Shown in pieces: positions 55,174 to 64,000 of a stretch of 64,000 bases of DNA. The notes under the pieces were generated by a model, which was given only the letters and a program-made list of their open reading frames with translations, was not told where the DNA came from and did not search any database. The stretch comes from Bog-756 sp963841885 (GTDB lineage Bacteria; Actinomycetota; Acidimicrobiia; Acidimicrobiales; RAAP-2), in contig CAWJEK010000019.1 of assembly GCA_963841885.1 (NCBI GenBank), positions 62,001 through 126,000 on the forward strand, read 5' to 3'. Position 1 is the first letter of the stretch. The number at the start of each line of letters is the position of its first letter. The translations under genes and the position numbers were made by a program.

Positions 55174-57812
55174 ATGGCGGAGCAGACGCGAACCGACCGG
55201 ACCGACCCGTCCGGCCGGGCGCGGCATCCCCGACAAGCCCGGGCTCGAGGGTCTGGAGGCCGTGTGGTCGGCCCGCTGGGAGGCGGCAGGGCATCTACGC
55301 CTTCGACCGGTCGGCCACCCGGGACCAGGTCTTCTCCATCGACACCCCGCCGCCCACCGTGTCTGGCTCCCTCCACATCGGCCACGTCTTCTCCTACACC
55401 CACACCGACACCGTGGCCCGCTTCCAGCGCATGCGGGGCACGGCCGGTCTTCTACCCCATGGGATGGGACGACAACGGCCTGCCGACCGAGCGCCGGGTG
55501 CAGAACTACTTCGGGGTGCGCTGCGACCCGAGCCTCCCCTACGACCCCGACTTCGTGCCGCCGGCCGAGCCCCCGAAGGAGCCCATCGCCATCTCGCGGC
55601 CCAACTTCGTGGCCCTGTGCCACCGAGCTCACCGCCGAGGACGAGCAGGTCTTCGAGCACCTGTGGCGGACCCTCGGCCTGTCGGTCGACTGGTCGCACA
55701 CCTACGCCACCATCGGCGAGCGGGCCCAGCGGGTGTCCCAGCGCGGCTTCCTCCGGCTCGGCCCGAGCGGGGCCAGGTCGTCCAGCGCACCGCCCCCACC
55801 CTGTGGGACGTCGACTTCCGCACGGCGGTGGGCCAGGCCGAGCTCGAGGACCGGGAGCGTCCCGGCGCCTACCACCGCCTGGGGTTCCCCCGGGTCGGCG
55901 CCGAGGGCGGCGTCGAGATCGAGACGACCCGGCCCGAGCTGCTGCCCGCCTGCGTGGCCCTGGTCGCCCATCCCGACGACGACCGCTACCGGGCGCTGTT
56001 CGGCACCGAGGTCGCCACCCCCCTGTTCAGGGTGCCGGTGCCGGTGCTCGCCCACGAGCTGGCCGACCCCGAGAAGGGCTCGGGCATCGCCATGGTCTGC
56101 ACCTTCGGCGACACCACCGACGTGGTCTGGTGGCGCGAGCTCGCCCTGCCCACCCGGACCATCGTCGGGACGCGACGGCCGCCTGCTCCCGGTCGGCGTT
56201 GGGCACCGACGGATGGGAGTCGGACGACCCGGCGGCGGCCGACGCCGCCTACGGCGAGCTGGTCGGACGGACCGTCAAGCAGGCCCAGGCCCGCATCGTC
56301 GAGCTGCTGGCCGAGTCAGGCGACCTGATCGGGGAGCCCACGCCCGATCACCCACCCGGTCAAGTTCTACGAGAAGGGCGACCGGCCCCTCGAGATCGTG
56401 TCGTCCCGGCAGTGGTTCGTCGACGCACCCTCCCGCTCCGTGACGGCGCTGCTGGCCCGGGGCGAGGAGCTGCGCTGGCACCCGCCCTACATGGCCCACC
56501 GCTACCGGGCGTGGGTGGAGGGCCTCAACGGCGACTGGAACATCAGCCGCCAGCGGTTCTTCGGGGTGCCCCTTCCCCGTCTGGTACCCGGTCGGCGAGG
56601 ACGGCGAGGTCGACTTCGACGCCGCCGCTGCTTCGCCGACGAGGACCGGCTGCCCGTCGATCCGTCGACCGACGCGCCCGACGGCTACACCGAGGACCAG
56701 CGGGGTCAGCCGGGCGGGTTCGTCGGCGACCCGGACGTCATGGACACCTGGGCCACCTCGTCGCTCACCCCGCAGATCGCCGGCGGGTGGGAGGACGACC
56801 CCGACCTCTTCGCCCGGGTGTTCCCGATGGACCTCCGTCCCCAGGCCCACGACATCATCCGCACCTGGCTGTTCGCCACGGTGGTCCGCTCCGAGCTCGA
56901 GCACGGCAGCTCTGCCCTGGACCGACGCCGCCATCTGCGGCTGGGTCCTCGACCCCGACCGCAAGAAGATGTCGAAGTCCAAGGGCAACGTCGTCACGCC
57001 GCTGCCGCTGCTCGAGAAGCACGGGGCGGACGCCGTCCGCTACTGGGCGGCCAGCGGCCGGCCCGGGACCGATACCGCGGTCGACGAGGGCCAGATGAAG
57101 GTCGGGCCGGCGGCTGGCCATGAAGGTCCTCAACGCCTCGCGGTTCGCCCTCGGGCGGCTGACCGGGGAGGACGGGTCGCTGGCGGTCCCGCCGGTCGAC
57201 GCCGTCACCGCCCCCATCGACCGGGCCATGCTCGGCTCGGCTGGCCCTCGTGGTGGACGAGGCGACGGCGGCCTTCGAGGACTACGACTACGCCCGGGCC
57301 CTCGAGCGCACCGAGGCGTTCTTCTGGTCCTTCTGCGACGACTACCTCGAACTGGTCAAGTCCCGCGCCTACGGCGACGCCGCCGACCCCGGCACCGTCT
57401 CTGCCCGGGCCGCCCTGGCCGCCGCGCTGTCGGTCCTGCTGCGGCTGCTGGCCCCGATCCTCCCGTTCGTGACCGAGGAGGTCTGGTCGTGGTGGCGGGT
57501 CGGGTCGATCCACGCCGCCCCGTGGCCGACGGCCGACGAGCTCGGTGTCCGGCTCCGGCGGGGTCGGACCCCAGACCGATGCGGTGCTCGAGGTGTCGGC
57601 CGAGGTGCTCGGCCTCGTGCGGCGGGCCAAGACCACGGCCAAGCGCTCGATGCGGGCACCGGTGGCCCGGCTGACGGTCACCGACACCCCGGGGCGCCTG
57701 GCGGCCCTGGCCGCCGCCGAAGGCGACCTGCGCGACGCCGGTGGGGTGGTCGAACTCGTCACGGTGGTCGGCGAGGCGCCGGACGTCGTCGTCGAGCTGC
57801 GCCGAGGAGTAG
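55174..57812 (+). CDS. valS: valine--tRNA ligase (many frameshifts)
   Basis: Class I synthetase for tRNA-Val, about 875 residues after correction. Recognisable blocks are PPPTVSGSLHIGHVFSYTHTD (cut at the HIGH signature), YPMGWDDNGLPTERRVQNY, the editing-domain stretch IETTRPELLPACVALVAHPDDDR, and KKMSKSKGN. They are spread over all three frames because about 15 single-base insertions, plus at least one missing base near 56630, occur between 55220 and 57800. The stop is taken as TAG 57810 after one last extra base. The start is ATG 55174. Confidence 0.88.
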
Positions 57813-57845
57813 CCCGGCCGCCCGCCGCGCCGGTGCCGGCCGGCG

Positions 57846-58593
57846 TCAGGCCAGGTAGACGCTGAGGGCGGCCTCGGCCATCTCGTCCGGGGTGCCCTCC
57901 TGCTCGATCCGGCCGTGCACCATGATGGCGGCGCGGTCGGCCACGGCCAGCGCCGTGGTCACGAACTGCTCGACCAGCACGATGGTCATGCCCTGCTTGG
58001 CGAAGCCGGCCGACCAGCTCGTAGAGCTCGGACACGATCAGCGGGGCGAGGCCCATCGACAGCTCGTCGAGGTAGAGCACCCGGGGCTTGGTGACCAGCG
58101 CCCGCGAGATGGCCAGCATCTGCTGCTCGCCGCCGGACAGGGTCCCGGCCAGCTGGCGCCGGCGCTCCTTCAGCACGGGGAAGGCGTCGTAGGTGTGCTC
58201 CTCGACCTCCTTCATGGAGATGCCGCCCCGGTACGTCCAGATGCGCAGGTTCTCGCGCACCGTCAGGTTGGGGAAGATCCCGCGCCCCTCCGGCACCGCG
58301 CAGATGCCCTGGCGGGCCAGCTTCTCCGGCGGGCGTCCTGCCGATCGCCGTGTCGCCGATCAGCACCTCGCCGGCCGTCGGGCGCATGCGGCCGCTCATG
58401 CACCTTGAGCAGGGTCGACTTGCCGGCGCCGTTGGGGCCGAGGAGGGCGAAGACGCTGCCCGGCGGGCACCTCGAGATCGACGCCGTGGAGCACCTCGAT
58501 GCGTCCGTAGGCGGCGCGCAGTCCCTGCACGGTCACGCTCGGGGGCAGCACCGTGGTCGTGGCCCCGCCGCCGGTGCCGGTCGGATCGCTCAT
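57846..58593 (-). CDS. livF: LivF-type ABC transporter ATP-binding protein (frameshifted)
   Basis: After correction the gene encodes about 248 residues. The blocks seen are VTVQGLRAAYGRIEVLHGVDLEVPAG, the Walker A region LLGPNGAGKST (split by indels near 58400-58460), AVPEGRGIFPNLTVREN, the signature LSGGEQQMLAISRAL and Walker B VLYLDELSMGLAP. It energises import of amino acids or related solutes together with the LivG-type ATPase. The ATG at 58593 overlaps the livG stop by ATGA. Confidence 0.86.
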
Positions 58594-59507
58594 CCCTCGG
58601 CCGCCTCGGTCGGAGCCCGGTGCCGGCGCGGTCGTCCGGCGGTGTCGACCGTCGAACGTCCCGGGCGTCGCGGGCCGCGTCCTCGTCGGTCGACGGCGCC
58701 GAGGTAGGCGGCCTGGACCACCGGGTCCTTGCGGATCTCCTCGGGGGTGCCGGCGGCGATGACGTCGCCGAAGTCGAGCACGTAGATGTAGTCGCAGATC
58801 CGCATGACGAGCTCCATGTCGTGCTCGACGAGCAGCACGCCCATGCCCCCCGGGCGAGGGTGGTCAGCAGCTCGCCGAGCGCCTCCGACTCGGCATCGTC
58901 GAGTCCCGAGCCGGGCTCGTCGAGCAGCAGGACCTTCGGCGCCATGGCGAGGGCCCGGGCCAGCTCCACCATGCGGGCGAGTCCGGTCGGCATGGCACTC
59001 GCCTGGTCGGCCGACATCCCTCCGAGGCCCACGCCCTCGAGCAGGCGGTCCGAGGTGACCACGGCGAGCGAACCGGGACCCGTGGGCTCGTCGACCTGGA
59101 CGCCGTCGACCGGCCTCTCCGACCGCACCCACGGGAACGACTTCTTCATGTGGCGCCACTGCCACCACTTGACCGAGGACTCCAGGCCGACCTGCACGTT
59201 CTCGCCGGCCGACAGGGTGCCGAACAGCTCGAGGCGCTGGAAGGTCCGGGCCAGGCCGAGACGGGCCCGGCGGTGGGGCCGCATCTTCGTGATGTCGGTG
59301 TCGTAGAGCGAGACGGTGCCCCGGTCGGGCGTCTGCAATCCGCTGATGACGTTGAACAGCGTGGTCTTGCCGGCTCCGTTGGGGCCGATCAGACCGGTCA
59401 CCGTCCCCTCGCGCACGACGAGGTTGGCGTCGCTGAGCGCCGCCACCCCGCCGAACCGCACGGCCACCCCCGAGACGGTCAGGACGGCCGTGGCCGCGCC
59501 GGGTCAC
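58590..59507 (-). CDS. livG: LivG-type ABC transporter ATP-binding protein (frameshifted)
   Basis: About 305 residues. Walker A is GPNGAGKTT, and VLLLDEPGSGLD is Walker B; the signature region reads MPTGLARMVELARAL, where the usual LSxGxQ is altered. The GTG start at 59507 has a GGAGGAGG ribosome-binding site, but one extra C follows within the first codons. A second indel in the C6 run near 58846-58851 splits the region before VLLVEHDMELVM. The C-terminal tail is Arg-rich. Confidence 0.84.
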   Translation of the reverse strand: MTRRGHGRPDRLGGGRAVRRGGGAQRRQPRRARGDGDRSDRPQRSRQDHAVQRHQRIADARPGHRLALRHRHHEDAAPPPGPSRPGPDLPAPRAVRHPVGRRERAGRPGVLGQVVAVAPHEEVVPVGAVGEAGRRRPGRRAHGSRFARRGHLGPPARGRGPRRDVGRPGECHADRTRPHGGAGPGPRHGAEGPAARRARLGTRRCRVGGARRAADHPRPGGMGVLLVEHDMELVMRICDYIYVLDFGDVIAAGTPEEIRKDPVVQAAYLGAVDRRGRGPRRPGRSTVDTAGRPRRHRAPTEAAEG

Positions 59508-59521
59508 GCTCCTCCTCCACC

Positions 59522-61460
59522 TCAACCGGCGGCACGGGATCCCTCCCCCCCGAGCGCCAGCCCGCTGAAGGCCGGCTCCGGCTGGGACGCCGATGCGGCA
59601 CCGCCCTTGGCCCACGGCAAACGGACGTGGAGGGCCTCGATCCCGAGGATGCCGTTGGCGGCCCGGCCGATGAGGATGATGCCGATACCGGCGAAGATGC
59701 CGATACTGGACGGCCACACCTGGTTGAGGACCACGTACGTCACGGCGGCCAGGAAGGCCCCCGACACCGTGCGGATGCTCCAGATGGTCACGAACAGCAC
59801 GAAGATGATGCCGGGGAAGATGTCGAAGTCGGTCGTTCCCACCACCTGCTGCACGGTCCCGTAGAGGGCGCCGGCCAGTCCGGCCATGCCGGCGGCGATG
59901 GCGAACACCGCCACCTTGGTGAAGCCGATGTTCAGGCCCACGGTGGCGTACGCCGCCGGGGAGTCGTTGACCGCCACCAGCCGCCGTCCGAACAGGCTCC
60001 GCCGGATGGCCAGCACCAAGAGGGCCGACAGCACGAAGAACACGGTGACCAACAGGAACTCGGCGGTGTCACCGCCGAAGGAGAGGCCCGGCAGGACGAT
60101 GCGCCCGATCTGGAGGCCACCGGAGCCGTAGATGCGGCCGTCGGCAAAGAAGCCCGTGGCCACGGCGTCGGCGAAGGCGAACGTGGCCAACGCCAGGTAG
60201 AGGTCGGACAGGCGGATGGTCGGCAGGGCGACGAGTGCCCCCAGCCCGGCGCAGACGGCGGTGGCCGCCAGCAGCCCGAGCACCGAGCCCCCGCCCGCCA
60301 TCTTGCCCATCACGAACGCACCGATGCCCATGAACGAGAACTGGCACAGCGACACCTGTCCGGAGTAGCCGGTCAGCAGGACCAGGGAGAGCCCGACCAT
60401 GCCCAGGCACATCACCAGGCCGCCGAGGTCCAGCACCGTGGTGCCGTTGAACTGGGTGTTGGCGAAGACGAGACCGACCACCACGGCCACGACCAGGAAG
60501 GCACCCCCGGCCGATCAACGACTCCTTGCCGCTCGCCACCCGCGGGGCCCGCATGGAGGTGAGGCGGCCGACGGCCCGGAGCCGGACCGACGGGAGCGTG
60601 ACCAGGGCGATGAACAGGAACACCATGGGGAGGGCGCTGGTCACGTCGGTCTGCAGCTGCGAGGAGAGGTGGGGCTCGATGTAGTTGAGGACGTAGTTCT
60701 CGGCCAGGCCGATGGCGATGGCGGCGGCGAACGTGACCGGGATGTTCTTGAGGCGGCCGACGATGGCGGCGGCATAGCCGCTGACCACCAGCAGGGTCAT
60801 GGCCTCGATGCTGATCCCGGTGGTCTGGGTCGGGGCGAACAGCACGCCGGACAGCGCGGCCATGAAGAACCCCAGGATCCACCCGTACTGGCTCATCCGG
60901 TTGGGCGAGACCCCGGACATGGCCAGCAGTTCGGGGTCGTCGACCACGGCCCGCAGAGCGTATCCGGTCCGGGTCGAGTGGAACAGCGCGCGGAGGGCGA
61001 CGGCCACCGCGACGGCCACCCCGATGATGAGCACGTACTGGTACTGGATGTTGATCCCCACCAGGCGGAACTGTCCGTTCACCATCGGGTCGACGGTGCG
61101 CTGCACGGTGGGTGACCACACCACCGAGGCCACCCCGGTGAGGATCACCATGAGGCCCAGGGTGACCATGACCGGTCGCTCGGCGGAGGCGCCGTGGAGA
61201 CGCCGCATCAGCACCCGTTCGACGAACGCACCGGCGATCGAGGCGCCCAGGATCAGGACGATCAGCAGGGCCACCAGGGTCGGCTGGTGGTGGGCCGAGA
61301 CCAGCTCCCAGTACCCGAAAGCGGCGATCATGCCGACCGCGCCCTGGGCGAAGTTGAACACGCCCGAGGTCGTGTACGTCACCACCAGACCGGTGGCGGC
61401 GATGGCGTAGCCGGCGCCGAGCATCACCCCGAACACCGTGAATTGGAGGAAGTTGCTCAT
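59522..61460 (-). CDS. fused LivH-LivM branched-chain amino acid-type ABC permease (frameshifted)
   Basis: A single 645-residue permease results when one extra base in the C5 run at 60504-60508 is removed. Residues 1-315 match LivH (GAGYAIAATGLVVTYTTSGVF, GWILGFFMAALSGVLFAPT), and the rest matches LivM (LTGYSGQVSLCQFSFMGIGAF, SPAAYATVGLNIGFTKVAVFAIAAGMAGLAGAL split across helices). Each half has about eight to ten hydrophobic segments. In most bacteria the two permeases are separate genes. The ATG at 61460 follows GAGGGA. Confidence 0.85.
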
Positions 61461-61526
61461 ACCGTGTCCCTCATGTCCATCAGATTCCCCCCGGGACCCT
61501 CTCGTCAGCCCTCGCCGCTTCGGTCC

Positions 61527-62834
61527 TCAGGTACCCGGCTCGGTGACGTACGAGCCATTGCACCGGAACCCCTGGGTCGAACTGGAGACCGGGGGATTGT
61601 CGGGCGACCGGACGAACTGCCCGTTGGTCACCGTGGCGATCAGGTAGCAGTTCGGCGGCTGCTTCATGGCTGGATTGGACGGTGCGTTGAACCCGTTCCC
61701 GTTGAACGACGTGATCTTGCCCAGGGCCGTGAGGAGCGAACCCCGGCTGGGGTTCGAGCCGGCGTTGCGGAGGGCCTGGACGAACAGGTCGGCGGAGAGC
61801 CACCCGTAGGCGGTGAAGAGGTCGGGGCCGAATCCGGGGGAGGCCACCTGGACCCAGTGCAGGAAGGAGCCCACCGCGGGGACGGCCGACTCGTCGGTCC
61901 CGAGGTAGAGGGCGAGGTTCTGCGACAGGTAGGCACCGTCCACGTTGGCCGCCCCACCCGACTGGGCCACCAGGGAGTTGGAGTACGTGGCCGCACCCAG
62001 GAGCACCTGGGGGTGGTAGTTCTGCTCCGCCATGGCCTTCAGCACCGACGAGGCGTAATTGCCGGGCATCTGGTCCATGAAGACGATCTTGACGCCGGCG
62101 TTCTTCATGGCGATCACCTGCTGGGTGAAGTCGGTCTGGGTGGTGGCGTAGGTCTGCTCCGACACGAACTTGAAGCCGGCCTGCTCGGCGACGTACTTCT
62201 CCCCGTCCCAGGTCTGGGTGGCCGAAGGGGAGTTGGCCAGGAATGCGCCGGCATAGGGGGCCAGCGACTTGAAGCGGTTGTAGTAGTAGTCCATCGGTCC
62301 CGAGGCCCAGCCGTCGGCCAGCGGGATCGGGCTGAACACGTTGGGCAGTTTGCCGGTGGCGTCGTCGAGCACCTGGGAGACGTCGGGGAACCCGGGGTTC
62401 TGGGCCAGCACCGTGCCGCCGAAGCTGTCCTCGAGGGAGAAGTCGCCGACCAGCGCGAAGTCGTTCTCCAGCGCGTTCTGGGTGGCCTGCTTGTTGCCGG
62501 CCCCGGTGAACGCGTCGTCGGCGCCGTTGAGCACGAGCTTGCGGCCGTTCACGCCGCCGGTGGAGTTGACGTAGTCGAAGTACGCCTGGGTGCCGACCTG
62601 GGCCCCCTTGAACAGACCGAGGGACAGCGTCGAGACGTTGCCCACCTGGATCGAACTCGACGTCACCCCGGTGTGGTCGGAGAACGCGCTCTGGGGGACC
62701 TTGGCGGAGCCCGAGGACCCTGACGTCGTCGTGGTGGTCGACGAGTTGGTGGAGCTGCACGCCACGGCCCCCATACCCACCGCCACGACCATGGCCAGCG
62801 CGACGGTACGGCTCTTCCACGAAGCTGAGCGCAA
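61527..62834 (-). CDS. LIV-type substrate-binding lipoprotein
   Basis: The 435-residue product starts at TTG 62834, preceded by AGGGGGAG; the longer open frame upstream has no coding character. A lipoprotein signal (TVALAMVVAVGMGAVACSS) and Ser/Thr linker lead into a periplasmic-binding domain of the Leu/Ile/Val family (VGNVSTLSLGLFKGAQVGTQAYFDYVN cut at its first strand and helix; ILVFMDQ-like strand at VKIVFMDQMPGN). It heads the transporter operon. The ligand is not predictable. Confidence 0.86.
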   Translation of the reverse strand: MRSASWKSRTVALAMVVAVGMGAVACSSTNSSTTTTTSGSSGSAKVPQSAFSDHTGVTSSSIQVGNVSTLSLGLFKGAQVGTQAYFDYVNSTGGVNGRKLVLNGADDAFTGAGNKQATQNALENDFALVGDFSLEDSFGGTVLAQNPGFPDVSQVLDDATGKLPNVFSPIPLADGWASGPMDYYYNRFKSLAPYAGAFLANSPSATQTWDGEKYVAEQAGFKFVSEQTYATTQTDFTQQVIAMKNAGVKIVFMDQMPGNYASSVLKAMAEQNYHPQVLLGAATYSNSLVAQSGGAANVDGAYLSQNLALYLGTDESAVPAVGSFLHWVQVASPGFGPDLFTAYGWLSADLFVQALRNAGSNPSRGSLLTALGKITSFNGNGFNAPSNPAMKQPPNCYLIATVTNGQFVRSPDNPPVSSSTQGFRCNGSYVTEPGT

Positions 62835-62919
62835 GGCTCCCCCTAACTTTCCCTTGAGTTGTACGGTCGGCCCGGCTCCCAGTGCCCCGGACGGGCCGAC
62901 ACGAATAGTTGACTCTACG

Positions 62920-64000
62920 TCAGAAACTCGGCCCCGTGTCCAGAATGCCACCCCGGATCTGCCCTCCGGCCGGGGTCCGAGCCACCCGGAAACCGCGTCC
63001 GTGGGTGGGGACGGCGGTCGAGCGCGCCACCCGGGCCCGGACCCCCTCCAGGAAGCGCACCACCCCGAGCGAGGTGTGGCGGGTCCGGATCGACACGAGC
63101 ACGTCGAAGGCGTGCTGGGTCCGGGGCAGCTCGAGGTAGGCCACCGGGGCGTTCGACGTCTGCCGCAGACGCGCCGGCGAAGCGCCGGCCCACCTGGGGC
63201 GGCACCAGGGTGTCGTTGGTCCCCTGGACCACGAGGAACGGAGGCGCCTCCGGGGTGATGCGCTGATCCGGCGAGGCCCGGTCGTAGACCGGCGTGTTGT
63301 CCACGTACGGCAGCTTCATGACCCGCTTCTCGAGGAGCTCCATGAGCCCGTGGCCGTAGGCCCCCTCGGCCTCGGGGGAGCCGGTCATGTCGTGGACCCC
63401 GTAGAACGGTATGCAGGCGTCGACGGAGGTGTCGGCGTCCTCGAATCCCGGCTGCCATTCGGGATCGTCGGCGGTGAGGGCGGCCAGGGCGCACAGGTGT
63501 CCGCCGGCCGATCCGCCCGACAGGGCGACGAACGACGGGTCGCCGCCGTAGTCGGCGATGTGGTCGCGCACCCAGGTGATCGCCCGCTTGCAGTCGACGA
63601 TGTGGTCCGGCCACGTGGCCTTGGGGCTGAGCCGGTAGTTGATGGCCACACAGACCCAGCCGCGTTGGACGAGCTCGTGCATCATCGGGATCCCCTGCTC
63701 TCGCTTGTCACCGATCACCCAGGCACCGCCGTGGATGTAGAGCAGCACCGGGGCGGCGGTCGGGGGGTCGGCCCGGCGCACCAGGACGTCGAGCTTGTGG
63801 CGGTAGATCCCGTCACCCACGTAGTCGATGTTGCGGATGCGGCGGATCCGTCCGAACCGGAAGGGGATGGCCAGCACCACCCGCCACCACGACAGCCAGG
63901 CCGGCGAGAGATCGACCCCCTCGGCCCGGATGGGGCCACCGGCCGCCGAGTCCAGCGCGGCGTCCACCAGGCCGGCCGAGCGGTGGGCGGTGACGGCGAG
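62920..64000 (-). CDS. alpha/beta hydrolase, esterase/lipase (HSL-like); partial at window edge, frameshifted
   Basis: The protein has the oxyanion motif YIHGGAWVIGD, nucleophile elbow LSGGSAGGH, catalytic Asp in GTNDTLVPPQ and His in RTQHAFDV. The frame shifts near 63172-63178 (one extra base in a CCGG run), joining GRRFA to RLRQTSNAPVAYLELP; the stop is then at 62920. A GTG at 63967 could be the start, but the frame stays open to the window end, and relatives have a longer N-terminus, so it is probably cut off. It belongs to the hormone-sensitive-lipase-like esterases. Confidence 0.82.

Noticed and set aside
53750..57812. cysS and valS as pseudogenes
   Set aside because: All signature motifs are intact and no in-frame stops or large deletions are seen apart from single-base insertions; sequence error explains the data better.

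Overview
The window is high-GC DNA with tightly packed genes, many GTG/TTG starts, short ATGA/GTGA overlaps, secreted proteins with GYWLVxxDGG-type repeats, TAT and lipobox signals, and many acyl-CoA, oxidoreductase and LIV-type transport genes. This suggests an actinomycete, most plausibly a member of Acidimicrobiia or a close relative; that placement is inference. No rRNA, tRNA, insertion sequence, prophage or CRISPR array is visible.

Layout. (1) 0.1-18.5 kb: a six-gene minus-strand operon (FHA protein, 1989-aa Ig-like/fibronectin-III surface protein, MoxR ATPase, DUF58 protein, transglutaminase-like membrane protein, FHA-FtsK/SpoIIIE ATPase) faces a divergent Ser/Thr kinase fused to two hexapeptide-repeat modules. 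It resembles the bifidobacterial PFNA gene set, with an EccC/EssC-like motor added, no visible phosphatase, and a transglutaminase domain that has lost its catalytic residues. This is the best candidate for an undescribed system. (2) 18.5-22.4 kb: three exported proteins, one a seven-repeat presumed beta-propeller. (3) 22.6-26.9 kb: a catabolic operon of Baeyer-Villiger-type monooxygenase, double SDR and amidohydrolase. (4) 26.9-36.4 kb: FtsH, a TAT-exported phospholipase C-like lipoprotein, an MFS exporter with a divergent MarR regulator, a YceH-like protein, SoxR, and an SDR/QueA-like pair. (5) 36.3-47.0 kb: a lipoprotein, a cysteine-dioxygenase-like protein, a flavodoxin-like reductase, aldehyde dehydrogenase plus DUF779, nitronate monooxygenase, two exported repeat proteins, a cupin and an SRPBCC protein. 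(6) 47.3-53.6 kb: a MazEF-type toxin-antitoxin pair, a pRiA4b ORF-3-like protein, LysR/hydrolase and TetR/tautomerase divergons, an acyl-CoA dehydrogenase and a cold-shock protein. (7) 53.7-64 kb: divergent cysS and valS only 21 bp apart, a LIV-type ABC transporter operon, and an esterase that may run off the window edge.

Regulation can be read directly in several divergons: near-perfect palindromes lie in the MarR/MFS, SoxR/SDR, LysR/hydrolase and TetR/tautomerase gaps and upstream of the acyl-CoA dehydrogenase, and the toxin-antitoxin promoter looks leaderless.

Quality caution. At least a dozen genes are broken by single-base indels, mostly one extra base in a short C/G run. In each singly broken gene the length becomes a multiple of three once the indel is corrected. 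The density is very high between 54.0 and 60.6 kb, including in the normally essential cysS and valS. I therefore read these as sequence errors rather than decay and annotate the genes at full length across the frameshifts.
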